A stretch of 64,000 bases of DNA from Coriolopsis trogii (Eukaryota; Basidiomycota; Agaricomycetes; Polyporales; Polyporaceae). Below the pieces are notes generated by a model that saw nothing but the letters and a program-made list of their open reading frames with translations, had not been told where the DNA came from and did no database searches. The stretch is taken from contig JAHYIO010000037.1 of the NCBI GenBank assembly GCA_020543525.1, positions 434,001 to 498,000 on the forward strand, given 5' to 3'. Below, in pieces: positions 12,301 through 24,251 of this stretch; within the stretch, counting starts at the first letter, position 1, and each line of letters begins with the position of its first letter. Made by a program: the position numbers and the translations under genes.

Positions 12301-13542
12301 AGGTTGAGTTGTCGCGTTGCATTTTCCTGAACATCTTGCCAAACACGCGTACATGGCGTGTGAGCAAATCGAGAGCGCGCTGCAACACAGGATCGGCGGG
12401 TGGTGTCCCCAGAGCGGAGACCAAGTTGATACGCAGTTCCGACAATGCTTGGAATTGAACGGCGGAGTTGCCGAAGAACTCCTGAACCTATGGGATGCTC
12501 AGCAAACGTTGTATCAGTCAGGCGGCATCAAGTACGCGTACCCAGGGTTCGAATTCACGGTAGTCTTTGCAGGCTGTGTAGCGATGGTATGCCCAGAAGG
12601 CGAGTTTCACAAGACACTTGAAACACAGGTGTGCAAGAAGTAAGTCCTCAACGGTCCTCACTTGACTGAGAGCGTCCAGGCTGATGGAAGGCAGCGAAGA
12701 CGCTAGTCGGATGTAGTGAGCCTGCAGTGGAAGTCGCAATTCCTCGACGAGCTGCGGTGGATAATGATGAGCAACAGCAGAGGAAGCAAGGTGGTCAACG
12801 CACCTTGGCCATTGTCTTCACTCCGGTCAACATCTTGAAACCCGCATACTCCTTCAGTACCGCGTTGAGGACCTGGAAAGATCGACGGAGCAACAGCGAT
12901 GCATTAGAAGCAGGATTGTTGTAGCGTGCCTCCATTGCATCGTTGATGACATTCGCGAGATGGGAGACCAACCCCGGCCTGGATGCTGGGATGAATGAAG
13001 GAAATAGGGATGATGTATGGGTCAACGCACCAAGACACGGGATAGTCTTGACGTGCGATTTTGGCAACGATGAGCGCATTGCACTCAGAGATCTACTCAA
13101 TGTCAGGATCACGCTCGCGCCCTAGGTACCGTCGGTGACATGAGTACTTACGATGTCGTCAGGCTCGTCCAGGAAAGTCATGCAGCGATCTCTGATTCGC
13201 GCCTTGCTTTCCGGAGGGAAAAGCCTACGGTGCAAGACATAAAGATAGATGCCATGAAAAATGAGAATTGGATACGACTCACTTGCGCGACCTCCAGTGA
13301 CCGGTAGCGGCATTTTTGAATTGTATGATAGCCTGTTGTCGGACAGGGAGGGCAACAGACTTCTGGGCAGCAATCTCGTGGAGGACGTCATACTGTCCAG
13401 GCAGCTCGAGAGCGTCCTTGAGACGTGTTGCGGAAGCTTGTACCAATGCAGGATCTTGAGAGGCTGCACCGCACACTATGTTATAGAGCTCCTCTGGAGA
13501 GATGGACTGTGGCTGAGGCATTTGCTGTGGCTGAGGAGCCAT
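9323..13542 (-). CDS. KAP120: importin-11/Kap120-family karyopherin beta
   Basis: A gene of many exons (roughly fifteen) encoding about 1,000 aa, the usual karyopherin-beta length. The first exon (13542-13279) contains the importin-beta N-terminal domain pattern: SPEELYNIVCGAASQDPALVQASA, then LPVRQQAIIQFKNAATGHWR, which matches the Kap120/IPO11 form of the first HEAT repeats. The remaining exons give continuous helical HEAT-like repeats, with blocks such as DPEEWVN, ALYCAVGRCA, KRRIAWLLGKLV and FEETYTDSEGTLEYDRRK. The role is RanGTP-dependent nuclear import; Kap120 is linked to ribosome biogenesis factors in yeast and IPO11 to E2 enzymes in animals. The class (Kap120 rather than Msn5 or Kap95) is inferred from the N-terminal pattern and from memory of the family. 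Confidence 0.8.
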
Positions 13543-13957
13543 GGCGGATGGAGATCCACGCAGACAAAAGCGATGAGATTAGGGAAGTATCTGGGATAAG
13601 TACAGCGAGAGATAGTCAAGGACTTGTTGGCCACGTTTAGATGAGGAGAGCTGAAGACGGAAAGTCAGATTCGACACTGGCTGAGGAGGCCCTGCCACAG
13701 CAGCCTATGCGAGGCACGGGCGCCAATGTCTCGGCCAAATAACGCGTCAACACAACCACGTGGCCCGCCAGCGTAGCCGAGACGCGTCCAACCAGCTGCA
13801 GCTCCCCTCCTTCCGCTACAGGGGCCTTATGCGACGCGCCTCCTCCCTCTCCCGTCTCGCTCTCCTCTCTTTGTCCCCTCGACATTCGCGACGTGCAAGC
13901 CAGCCCGCCCACCCACCTCACACTACGCGTCCTCCGCCGCTAAGCCACGGCCACATC
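13543..13957. other. divergent promoter region, importin-11 / SLX4
   Basis: About 415 bp between two head-to-head start codons. An open frame continues upstream from the SLX4 ATG to 13760 with another ATG at 13828, so a longer SLX4 N-terminus cannot be excluded. Nothing else is recognised. Confidence 0.5.
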
Positions 13958-16749
13958 ATGATGTCCATCCCTACATTCGCCTTTTCACGCAGCCAGACCG
14001 TCGCGTCGCAAACGCGGAGCGATGCAACCGAAGAATGCGTCGAGGATTCTGAACCGGAGCGAGAGTTGCGGCGCGCCTTCGCGAAGTCGCGTCGTGGCAA
14101 GAAGCCCCGTGCAATGACTCCTGCGGACCTCATCGAACTCACCGACAGCGACGCTCTCAGTCACACGCCCTCTCGAACCATCTCACGCCGGGATGGTGCT
14201 GAGACTGTAGTCATCATTGATATATCTGGTAAGTATTCGATACCTTGACTCGCCCAAGCCTATGGCAAACCAATCGAGCAATACAGATGGCAGCGAATTC
14301 TCTTCGCTTGACGAGCTTATCGACAAGGACGACCAGGACCGGTGCGCAACTCCATTTACTGCAGATGAGCGCAGCATCAGTTTGAGCGGGGGTGCGTGTC
14401 GACGTCAAGAACCCCGTGAACGTGATCTCACATGTGCAGACGATGCATTAGACGAATCGTCATTGCCCTCAATAGGGGACATCCTCGGTCTCCCAAAGAC
14501 TGGTACTTTTGCTCAGCCATCAGTCGCACATACTAGTGTTGCTGCGCCTAAACGCGCTTCTTTACCATTGCCTACGCGTGCTGTGCTTCCCGACCCCTTG
14601 TCTCAACAAACGACTGCTGAAGAATCAGACGACGAAGAGAGAAGCGGCGGGTCTCTCAAACTCGCTAAATTTGCCTACACAGCTCCGACAAGCCAACGTC
14701 GCACTGCCTCAAAGACACCTTCGTCTTCCGAATATGGAACACCCGTGCCTGAGTCCCAACTCAGTGTCGCAAAACCGAAGAGGATGGCTATCACATCAAG
14801 TCACAGCTTTGCCGCAGACTTTGCCGACGCAGAACTTTCACGCCTACGCAAATGCGTCTCCTGCGAGCAAGCATGGACAGTCCGCAAGACTGTCACCAAC
14901 AAAATGAAGCACATTCAGACCTGCGCAAAGAAGCGCAAGCTGACAGATGATACTGTGAGAAAGCTGCTCCGGGATGAACTTAGCAAGCTTCCGCCTGTTG
15001 CATCCACGTCCAAGGTCGACACACCACCCCCTGCAGACCCTGAAACCTTGCTCGAGGATCGTCTGAACGACGCCCAGAAGAAGAAAGCGAGGTGCCGGCT
15101 GCCAGTGTTCCAGACTGTGAAAAGCGTTGAGGAAACGCGCGACAGCATCCTCGACAGGGCCCGTCTGTTGCTTCAAGACACCCGCAACACCGCTCACAAT
15201 CAAAGGACACTGCAGGTACCACCCAAGCCCGCAGTATCAACTGACTTCCAGATGCCCCCGCCCCTGCCTGCTACGCAGGACTTTGAGAGGGGCACCCTTG
15301 CTGCTGCACAGCAAACGCTGCAGCAAGACCATCCTGCAGCAGACACTACCCTCGTCTTTGGTCCGAGCCGGTTCGCCCAAGCTGCTCGGAGCGAAGCTGG
15401 CATTGTTCGCACTGGTGCCGATATCGCAGCACATTCGGACGTCTCTCCACTCACACAAGTGTTCAATCCGAGTACCCCTGGTTCTGCTCGCAGCGCAGTT
15501 ACAGGGCGGGATGTGGACGTTGACGAGGCACCACCGTCTACCCAATTGTTTGGGCAGAGCAAGTTCGCGAACGCTCGGACGATTGCTCGCAAAGCATTCA
15601 CAGAGAACGGTCTGTTTCTTCGTTCACGTGCACCATTCCCGGTGTTCTCACATCCATCACAAACGACAGACGACCCTATCTCCATACATGATTCTTCTGA
15701 AGACGAGCGGGAAAGATCGTCTCCGGTTCGACCTGTACGTAGACCCTCCCATTGCAACCTCTGTATTAGACTGATAACGCGAAGACATGCATCCCGTCGT
15801 CTCCCAGCTCAAACGCAAACGCTCTTCAACACTCTCCCAGCCCTCGCCAACCCGCCGAAGGCGCCTTTCCGACGGATGAATCGCAGCCCCACTCCCTGCT
15901 TCCGTTACGGAGTCCACCGCCCGGTGGTGACGGCCTCCAGTGCGGCAATGCCGACATGGGTGCTACGGACGAGCGCGAGGATGAAGACGACTCTTTTCAC
16001 AACTGGAACGCGTGTAATGAGGGCGCCTGGAGCGACGATGACGGTGGCGCATACTTACATTACGACCCTGAAACCGACCGAGGGGCGGCTGGACCCACCG
16101 GACCACCTGCAGCAATCGCAACCCACCTAACATCTCGAACTTTGGCTGCGATTGCTGAGGAATCCCAACCGCTACCGGGTCCGTCACGGGCGAACATTGG
16201 AGCAGAACCACCGAAGAAGAAGGGGCGACGGAAGAAGGCTGCCGTGGAGTCGGACGGCGATGTGGGCAGGAAGAAAACGCGACGGAAGAGGGCGGTGGAA
16301 CCCGACGACGACGCGGGCACTCAGACTGCGCTTGGGAAGGATATTTCGCAAGAGGAGCTCAACGCGCGATTAAGGGAGGCCATATTGAAAGACGAGATGT
16401 TGCATCTTCGCGTCTTGCGCTATGAGGTGAGCCAGGTCATGGGCCACTCATGTCCCTTGCTCTTGCTCCTTCCCTGCACAAGCTTAACGCGCTGTATCCC
16501 CCCACCCCCTGCAGCCTGTACATTTTGACGTGTTCATGAAGCTCGCCACGGACATGGGTATCCCTGCCAAGAGATCTGGTCTTAAGAACAAAGTCCGGGC
16601 GTTCCTCGATCAGATGGTGCGCACGAGGATTCTTCAACCTCTCTGCTCGGCCAAGGTCCAAGGACTCACTGGATTGTGCGCAGGCTATCCATTTCCACGA
16701 CGTGGACCCAAGCAAGAGCCGCAACCGGCGCCGAGCACGCTATGCGTAG
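13958..16749 (+). CDS. SLX4: structure-specific endonuclease scaffold SLX4
   Basis: Six exons (13958-14228, 14287-14391, 14440-15734, 15785-16426, 16515-16616, 16684-16749) join in frame to 826 aa. Most of the protein is acidic and disordered. A C-x2-C...H-x3-C zinc-finger-like motif (CVSCEQAW...HIQTC) lies near residues 263-285. Short repeated blocks of the LFGQSKFANAR type occur in the middle. A KKKGRRKK basic stretch precedes the diagnostic C-terminal domain: REAILKDEMLHLRVLRYEPV, then KNKVRAFLDQMAIHFHD, the Slx4 conserved C-terminal domain that binds the SLX1 nuclease. The last small exon completes FLDQM-AIHFHDVDPSKSRNRRR, which supports the final intron. Expected role: scaffold for SLX1 in Holliday-junction and flap cleavage in the nucleus. 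Divergent partner of importin-11. Confidence 0.85.
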
Positions 16750-17099
16750 CCTCTGCCCTCGTCTCTCGATCTCATGTTCTCCGCTTCTGCGAATCCGCTT
16801 CTCTTCATGCCAACCGCATGCATGCATGTCGCCAGGATCGAGCACATTGTTACCTACAGGCTACAAATACATTATCTCGTAAATTAGGCGGGAGGGCCTG
16901 TTGAGAGCTGTAATCTTCACTACTACTACGATGCTCTATGAAATGCTTCACGACTCTAGGCAATGGCGATCTACCGGGGCCGATTCGAGGAACGACAACT
17001 TGCAAGACAATGTGAGCGGAAGGGACCAAAGTCGGGCGGTTGAAAGCCGACAGTGTGCAGTAAACAGGTGACACGACACCGATCAAAGTGACGTCCCAC
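16750..17099. other. convergent intergenic region
   Basis: 350 bp containing the 3' ends of SLX4 and FPGS; relatively AT-rich at 16850-16930. No gene is seen. Confidence 0.5.
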
Positions 17100-19261
17100 T
17101 CAGAGTGCGACGTCGGACAAGCCGGCCACTTCGATGACGCCGCCAACGAGGTGCAGGCTGCCCGCGACGAGCACGTCTACAGCGCTCTTCTTCTCGGCCT
17201 CGGACGCCTCGAGCCGGCGGACGACGTTGACTGCATGTTCGATAGAGGGCAGCACGTGGATGTTCTCTTTCGGGAACGTCGGGAGGAGCGCGGACCACGC
17301 TGAGGCAAGCTCGTGCTGCGTCTTCAGATGCGCCAGGTCCGCCTCGGGGATCGCGAGGGTCGTGAGGTCTGGTTGCACATGGCCGAGCCAAATGAGTTCC
17401 ACGACACGTACACGTACATGCCAGACGAAGGTGATCGTGATTGAGAGAACGGGGAAGCTGGAGACGGTGAACAGTACGTACCGCCTTTGAAGCCACCGTC
17501 AGCGTACGTCACGTTCGCGCAGAAGATGACCTGGTCAAAGAGCCCGCTGACGTCCTCGAAGCGGCCGTGCGCTTTGAGCTGCTCGTTCGCCTTTGCGATC
17601 ATCGCGCCTAGGAAGGTGTTTCCGGAGCGTCCGCTCGTGCAGTTGAAGATCAGGACCCTCGTGCGCTCGCCACTAGCGGAAGAGAAAAAGGTCAGGAACG
17701 TTAAGCTCGAGGGTTGAGAGATATGCGCGCAAGTTCACTCACAAGGTTTCTGGGGATCGAAGGGCGACGTCCGGACTGGTATACCACTGCATGCAGCAGT
17801 CGAGGCTCTCGAGCGTGTGCGCGCCGTCAAGGAACCAGGTCGTGTTTGCATGATTTGGATCGGGTACGGTCTGGCAGCGGCCCGGCCACTTTGTCGCTTG
17901 CAGACCCGCGATGAAGGAAGCAGGGAGCTCTTCGGTGATAGGTTCAGAAGTTTGCAGAGAGAGGAATTTCTTGGCGAGGTGCACGGCAAGGTTAGCGTTC
18001 TGGTACTGATGGCGACCAGCGAGCCCTGGAATATTGGATGTTCGTTACATGCTGGATGAATGGTGGGGCGACTGCATACCTAGCTTGACGTGAGAGAGCT
18101 CCACGTTTTCCGGGAGGACGACGAATTCCGACGCCTAATCCAAACTTCGGTGAGTGAGCAAAAGGCACGAGTGTGTATTCTCGACCTTTAGTTCTGCGGC
18201 TTGTTCTCGGAGAACTTCCAAGGCATCTTCAGGCTGCTCGACTGTTGAAGCAGGCACGCCTTCCTGTGATGGACAGTCATGAACGATACTAGCCCCCAAC
18301 CAAGACCGATGTTTTAGTACCTTGAAAATGCCCGCTTTCTGCCACGCTATATCTTGTATTGTCTTACCGAGGACGGCGACATGGTCGATACCCAGGGCAG
18401 TTATCCCCGTGACGATAGGTTTCGGAACGATGTTGGTACTGTCGTATCGGCCTCCGACGCCGACCTCCAAGACGGTTGCATCGACCTGCGCGCGAAGTCT
18501 GAGCCATGTCAAGGCACTATAACATGCGTTCAGGCGAACCTTGTGCTCCAAGAACACGTGATATGCCAGGAGGGTTACGAAGCGGAAGTATCCGGGCATA
18601 ATAGGTGTTTGCGGATTCGCGGTCTGCAACATGAGCTCAGAGGGATGGCGAGACATGACAGGGTCAGGACTCAGACCTTGGTGTTGGCTTGCAACCTATC
18701 CCATATCTCAAAAAAGTGCTTGGTAAAGACCTCTTCGGAGATGGGCGTTCCATTGATACGGATGCGTTCGCGGACGGCGACCAAGTGCGGAGAAGAGTAC
18801 AGACCTACCTTGACGGTCAGAGGGACTCGGACCGCAAGGGTCATACACACCACATACCGACGTTCCAGTCCGGCCGCGCCGCACGAAGGATGGAGTCCAC
18901 GAACGCAGAGGTAGAGCCCTTGCCCTTCGTGCCCGTGATGTGTATCACATTCAGCTTGTTCAGGTCAGACGTCTATTGCGGGCCATTACGACGAGACCAA
19001 TTACGGAGATACAGAAAGTAGACTTGCGCTGTACCCTATCCTGCCCAGGTACTCGACCATCTCCGGGATAGCAAACTGGCTGAGCCGTCCGCCCGAGGCC
19101 CGTACTGCTTCGAGGGTGGCGGCATTTGACTGGAGACTGTTGAGGTGGTCTACCGCATCGCGGTAGGTCTGAGAAGACGACATGGTGCGACGGATGAAAG
19201 ACCGGAAGGAGAGAATATGTACAAGGGGCGTGCGGGGAGATAGGGCTGAGAAAGAAAGCAT
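17100..19261 (-). CDS. MET7: folylpolyglutamate synthase, possible dual mitochondrial/cytosolic starts
   Basis: Ten exons (19261-19028, 18972-18858, 18804-18677, 18623-18540, 18485-18321, 18263-18186, 18134-18080, 18025-17743, 17672-17482, 17368-17100) join in frame to 533 aa. The Mur-ligase-type ATP-binding loop HITGTKGKGST is clear, followed by LYSSPHL, VLEVGVGGRYDSTN, ITALGIDHVAVLG and the C-terminal WFLDGAHT(LES) block, all diagnostic of FPGS/dihydrofolate synthase. It adds glutamates to folates. The first ATG (19261) gives a 26-residue Ser/Arg/hydrophobic leader without acidic residues, a likely mitochondrial presequence. A second in-frame ATG (19184) in better context (ACC before ATG) would give the cytosolic form. 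The first intron has a GC donor. FPGS is favoured over the FOL3 class by this leader and length. Confidence 0.9.
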
Positions 19262-19487
19262 CAGGGACGCATGGTGGATTACGAGGATCTATCGTGGCAG
19301 CGCCGGGTTACTAGTGTGGATCCCACTCAGACAGTCATTCCGAAGCAAGTCAATACATGTCCGGGCGCTTCACAAAATTACCCGCGTAGGCGCTCGCTGC
19401 AGTGTATGTAGTACGCGAGTGACTGGTAGAGGCAAGCCAGATCTCCCGCTCACGGTCACTGCACTCTCCTCCTCCTCATCCTCCTCC

Positions 19488-21451
19488 ATGATCCGCAATG
19501 CACGGCCCTGCCTGAATGGAGTGACACACCATATACCACGGTCCTCAACCTTCTCTCGTGTGCTGTCCTCTGCGCCAGCCACCGTGGCCGACAGTCCCTC
19601 CACCTCTTCCTCCCTTTCGTCCTCCATCATTCGCAAGGCCGAGCTATCCTTGGGCCAGAAGCGCAAGGGAAAGGAAACGGACAGTGCCAATGGAGACGAG
19701 TCGCGAAAGCGGCTTCTCAAGCCACACGTCCTATCGACCAGACTGGTCAAGTTGTGCGGGGAGGGGAAGCTGGATGAGGCTCTCACTACTCTTCGAAACA
19801 TGCCTCTTGACGCGCAGAACGTCGCAGTTTGGGGCACCTTGGTACACTATGCTGGTATGCACGGCCGTTTTCAGCTCGCATACCAAATCTATACAGACGT
19901 ACGCTCCTTCCCTCTCGCATCTGAGCTACGTCTAACTTTCCACATTCTCAGATGAAGCGTCGCGGGTTCAAACCCGAATCCCGCACATATGTTACCCTAT
20001 TCGCTGCACTCAATAAAGTACCAGAATGGGAAGGCCGCACCAAGCTTCTCCAGTACGCACACAAGACGTACGAGAGCTACCTTGCGTACACAGACCTCGT
20101 CAGGTCTCAGAACCCAACGAGTCCCGAGGTCAACATAATACCCATCAATGCGTACCTTTCCATCCTCGGCAGGGCCAAAGAGTGGTCACGGCTCTTCGAC
20201 GTCTTCAACAACTTACCCGACAGTGGACCTCTCGCACCCGATCGCGTCACATACACGCTCATGTTCAAGGCTTTCGCCTCTCGCAGCGCGTCCGAGTCCG
20301 GCAATGAACAGTCTGTACAGACGGTCCGCGAGCGTTGCGCATCCGACGCGCGACTCATCTGGCGGCAAATGGCGAAGCGTATCGAGAATGGCGCAGAAGT
20401 CGACGTAGACTCCGTACTCATCAGCTGCTACGTCCAAGCCCTCACCCATGGCCGCCCTGCCGACCAAATCGCCGCGTTCGACGTCCTGCGCGACTACGTC
20501 GGGCTCGCCAAACCGGGCGAAACCGCCCCGAAGCCCACAGTGAAGCTGGCACCAGCCATGCTCTCCGACGTGCTCTACCTCTGCAACGTCGCCAAGAAAT
20601 ACCGGCTCTCCGTCTACTGGGCGCAGCAGCTCATGGACTCAGACCCGTCCGTGCTCGACCGCGGACACATGGACCACGTCCTCGCCGCATACGGCTCCCT
20701 AGCCGCCATGGGCTCCCTCACCGAGGCCTCGAGCGCCCTCCAGACGCTCGAATGGATGATCGACCGCCAGGCGTCAGGCGAGCACGACCACCGGATCCGC
20801 CCCGGGCTCTCCACCTACACCCTCGTCCTCACCGCCTGCTGGCGCGCGCGCGACTGGGACTCGGCCCTCCGCACGTTCGAGCTCATGTCCGGCTACCGCG
20901 GCTCAGACTTTACCGACGGCGCCGCCGCCCCAGGCGAGCCGCAAAGGGCCCAGCGCCCGCACGGTCGCAACATCCTCCCCGACGCCGCCGCGCTCTCCTT
21001 CCTCGTGCGCGCCGCCACGGCCAGCGCGGACCCGGCGAACATGCGCCAGTGCCTACGCATCGTCCACCACCTTGGCCTCAGGCGCTATCTCTCATCCTCC
21101 GGGGAAGGGGGGCCCGCGCCGGACGAGGAGACGACGAAGCGGACGGCGCCGCGGTTCAAGAAGGACGCGCAGTACTACGCGCACAAGGCCGCGCAGGCGG
21201 TCGTCGAGCTCGTCGAGGCGGTCGTGCCGAAGAAGACGGACGAGAGCGGGCCGCTGGGCGCGGACGAGCGGGCATGGATCGCGCTCCGCTCCGAGGCGAG
21301 GAGCTTTCTGATCGCGCAGAGGAAGCAGAGGCCGGGCCCGGGGTCAACGCCGCTGTTGGAGGAGGACCCGTTGGGGAGCGAGGCTGGGCTGGCGTCGACG
21401 GACGATGCGGTGAGGTGGAGAAGGATAGCGAGGGAACAGAAGCTTCGCTGA
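19488..21451 (+). CDS. mitochondrial-type pentatricopeptide repeat (PPR) protein
   Basis: Two exons (19488-19898, 19952-21451) give 636 aa. The N-terminus is basic and Ser-rich without early acids, fitting mitochondrial targeting. PPR helices appear from about residue 90 onwards, for example AVWGTLVHYAGMHGRFQLAYQIYTDM...GFKPESRTYVTLFAAL, DRVTYTLMFKAFASR, STYTLVLTACWRARDWDSALRTFELM and ALSFLVRAATA. The C-terminus is Lys/Arg/Glu-rich. PPR proteins bind organellar RNA and act in processing, stability or translation; the target is unknown and the ortholog was not identified. The gene is divergent from FPGS, with 226 bp between the start codons. Confidence 0.8.
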
Positions 21452-21942
21452 GTGTCTGATGTTTCTGGGCCTTACGCCGGCTGTACGGATGCTCATACCG
21501 CTCTGGAGTGCGTGAAGAGTGCGGCACAAGGAGCGCATCGACGTCGAGCGAGGGTGGACGCCCACGCGGCAAGTATGCTGTCTGCAGTATGGTATAGTCC
21601 ATCGAAAGAGCGCACACGCCAGAGGGCGACGACGCAGTATACTACTACTAACTATGAGAGTCCGATCATGAACGACGACAGAGCAAAACAACACAAAGAG
21701 GGAGTGTAAGATGAGAGAAGAAAGGAAGAGAGCACAGGACTTGATCAGTGACAACGTCGAGCATACCGGGGACGTGGGCGCGTGAACAAAAGCATAACCC
21801 CCCTCCCTTCCTCCTACACTAGCACTCCTCAATCCTCCAATCCGACCCTAGAACCTAAAACCAAGCGTGCAGTCCGCAACAATCCACCCACACCCGCTTC
21901 CGCACCCAAACACGATCGAATCCTCCCGCAAGACGCCCCACC
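21452..21942. other. convergent intergenic region
   Basis: 491 bp between the PPR gene and the aspartic protease stop codon; likely both 3' UTRs. No coding signal is seen. Confidence 0.5.
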
Positions 21943-24251
21943 TCAGGGCAGGACGGACGACTTTGGCCGGTCTCCCGGACGGAGCGTGCTCCCGTCGCGC
22001 GCGAACGCAGGGGTAGGCGGCACGAACGTGTCCTCCGTGAGCGCCATGGACACGGGCTGGTACGTGCCCAGCTGGTCGCTCCCCGGCCCCCCGTCCGAGG
22101 GGATCCCGAACGACGACGTCCGCTGGAGGGGCATGGGGGTCGCGCGGCCGGGGTGCGCGCGGCGCCCGCGCGCGCGGCTGCGGCGGCGGAGCACGTACAC
22201 GATCCCGCCGACGAGGACGAGGACGAGGACGAGCGCGTTGAGGGCCATGATGGCGAGCACGGCGGGGAGGTACGCCCCGAGCTTGTTGATCGTGTCCGCG
22301 AGGTCGGCTGAGACGACGACGTCCGAGCTGTCGCTCGACGCGGCGCCGGCCGCGGCGGAGACGTTCTGCGCGTTGTAGGTGATGTTGCCCGCGGGGGAGC
22401 CGCCCCGGATCTTGTGGAACTCTTTCGAGGCCTCGTTCGGGTCGATGAGCGAGAGGAGCTGCATGTACGGGTCGCCCATCTTGCCCGTGCTGTCAAAGTC
22501 GCCAAAGTCGTAGACGGTGTAGAGCGAGCGCATGACGTTGTCCCCGATGAGCCAATCGCTGTGGTGCGTGCGGTGCACAGCGCATCCAGGGTCAGTTTCC
22601 GTGGCCTCCGGGGTAGCGGATTGCGGGTGAGGGAGACTTACAATTGTCCGGCTCCCACTGAGACCGATTGGGGAATGAAGGACCCAACGCACATCTTGTC
22701 GTCGCTGAAGCTGACCGGTGTCACGTCCAGCGGGTGGACGGGATATACACTCGTTCTGGAGACAAAACATACGTGATGAGCAAGACATCGCGCGATGTCG
22801 TAAAATCGGCGTGACATACCCGAACTGGAACGCAATATCGACTTCAGAATCGCAAGGGACTATCCACTGGCCGAGATCTTCGCTGTACGAAGCGCCACTA
22901 ATTTGGCCATAGATCGCATCGCACGCTGCCTTCGGGGCGTAACTAAGCGAAGGCAAGATGTCAAGACATTGTGCACGTGTCGTTGCATAAGCTCTACTAA
23001 CGTATAAGACGTGCCGCTGTCGAGCATGATAACTGCCTTGCCCGACGGTGCATTGGGCACTGTACTTGACAGGGGAGCAACACCAGAATCACCAATGAGG
23101 ACGGCATCCAAGAGAACAGTCCAGCGAGTAGGGTCATGTACAGGGAATGTGGAAATTTTGGGGCTCTTGGAGACGTCCTTGTATTCTTCGTCGTATTCGC
23201 CTGAGACAAAGAAGATTGAGCAATGACTCCCCGAAGGGAGACGGAGAGCATACCTATTGAGAATGAGCCCTCGACGTCCCCGGCAGCTTCGTTTGTCCGT
23301 TGCAATGCGAACGCAATGAAATTAGGCTCCTTAGGATTGGCCGAGAAGAGGTTGTAGAGCAAGCTTTTGCCGTCCGTCATGCCAGAATTAGTCAGGGCGA
23401 CGTCGATGTTGGACAACTTCGTGAAGCCGAGTCCGACAATACCGCTAGCACCGTAGTTGAGGATCGGGTTGCTTGCATTGATGACATCGATGAAGGCTTG
23501 CGATGGCACGTCGATACTAGGAGATGCATGAGTATCACCGGGTCGCAAGCCGCTACGCTTCAGGTGAACTCACCCAGCAAACTCGACGGAGGCGTAGGCG
23601 ATGCGGCCATATGTTGACCCAATGCCATACTAGAGGAAACGTGATACTTTGAGCGATCTGGTAGCGAACGGGTCGAGACGGTGCTCACTGTCAGGCTCAA
23701 AGTATAATCCTAGATCAAGGAGAGGGAGGGGGTTGAGGAATAGACGCGTTGGATTGGATATACCACTCACGGTCTGGTTGGAGTTTGGCAAAGGAGACTC
23801 TTCTCCTTTGACCCATAGGTCAGAGGAACCGGTATCAAGTTGGAGTGGGTATTCTTGGGGACAGGTTGAGAAGGTAGCGGAAGAGACCAGAAAGAGGACA
23901 GATACCTGTGCCTCCTATGGTGACCTGAATGGATGGTGAGCGCGAGAGAGAGGGTTGATTGTGCAGTGCTTACGTTGGCAATATACAACAAGTCGTGAAA
24001 TGAGCTGTGGGAGAAAGTTGGGCTTGGGACACAGGGAGCAGGTATGTGGAGGGGAAGACCGACCTCAGGTCGAGATCTCCGTCGTCGTCGTCGTCATTGG
24101 ATGTAGCAGCAAGTACGGGTCGATGGAAAGAAGCGGAGCCAGACCTCGTGGAGAGGTGGGCCGGACGTTTGCGCTGAGTGAAGGATATTCTCGCTGCATG
24201 AGAGAGGGCTGCGGAGAGGATGAGAGCGAGAGAGAGGGTAGTGACTCTCAT
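21943..24251 (-). CDS. A1-family aspartic protease, membrane-anchored
   Basis: A multi-exon gene starting at 24251 with a clear signal peptide (MRVTTLSLALILSAALSHA) and a propeptide containing a run of Asp residues. The mature part has both catalytic motifs: LDTGSSDLW (first Asp, near 23840) and MLDSGTSYT (second Asp, near 23020, slightly non-canonical DSG). A flap region YGIGSTYG and the C-terminal lobe WLIGDNVMRSLYTVYDFG are also seen. After a Ser/Asn/Ala-rich linker there is one transmembrane helix (about 22210-22270, AVLAIMALNALVLVLVLVGGIVYVL), followed by a basic stop-transfer and a cytosolic tail of about 80 residues. This suggests a type I membrane protease of the secretory pathway or cell surface. 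Substrate unknown. Confidence 0.85.

Noticed and set aside
14217..16130. 637-codon continuous frame as an intronless SLX4
   Set aside because: It starts inside intron 1 and loses the conserved C-terminal domain; the six-exon model gives the N-terminus and full SLX4 C-terminal domain.
19960..19985. tRNA B-box-like GGTTCAAACCCG sequence
   Set aside because: Lies within PPR coding sequence; no A box or cloverleaf can be formed around it.
20335..21459. 374-codon frame overlapping the first PPR gene
   Set aside because: Arg/Pro/Ala-rich out-of-frame shadow of GC-rich coding sequence; the other frame has PPR repeats.
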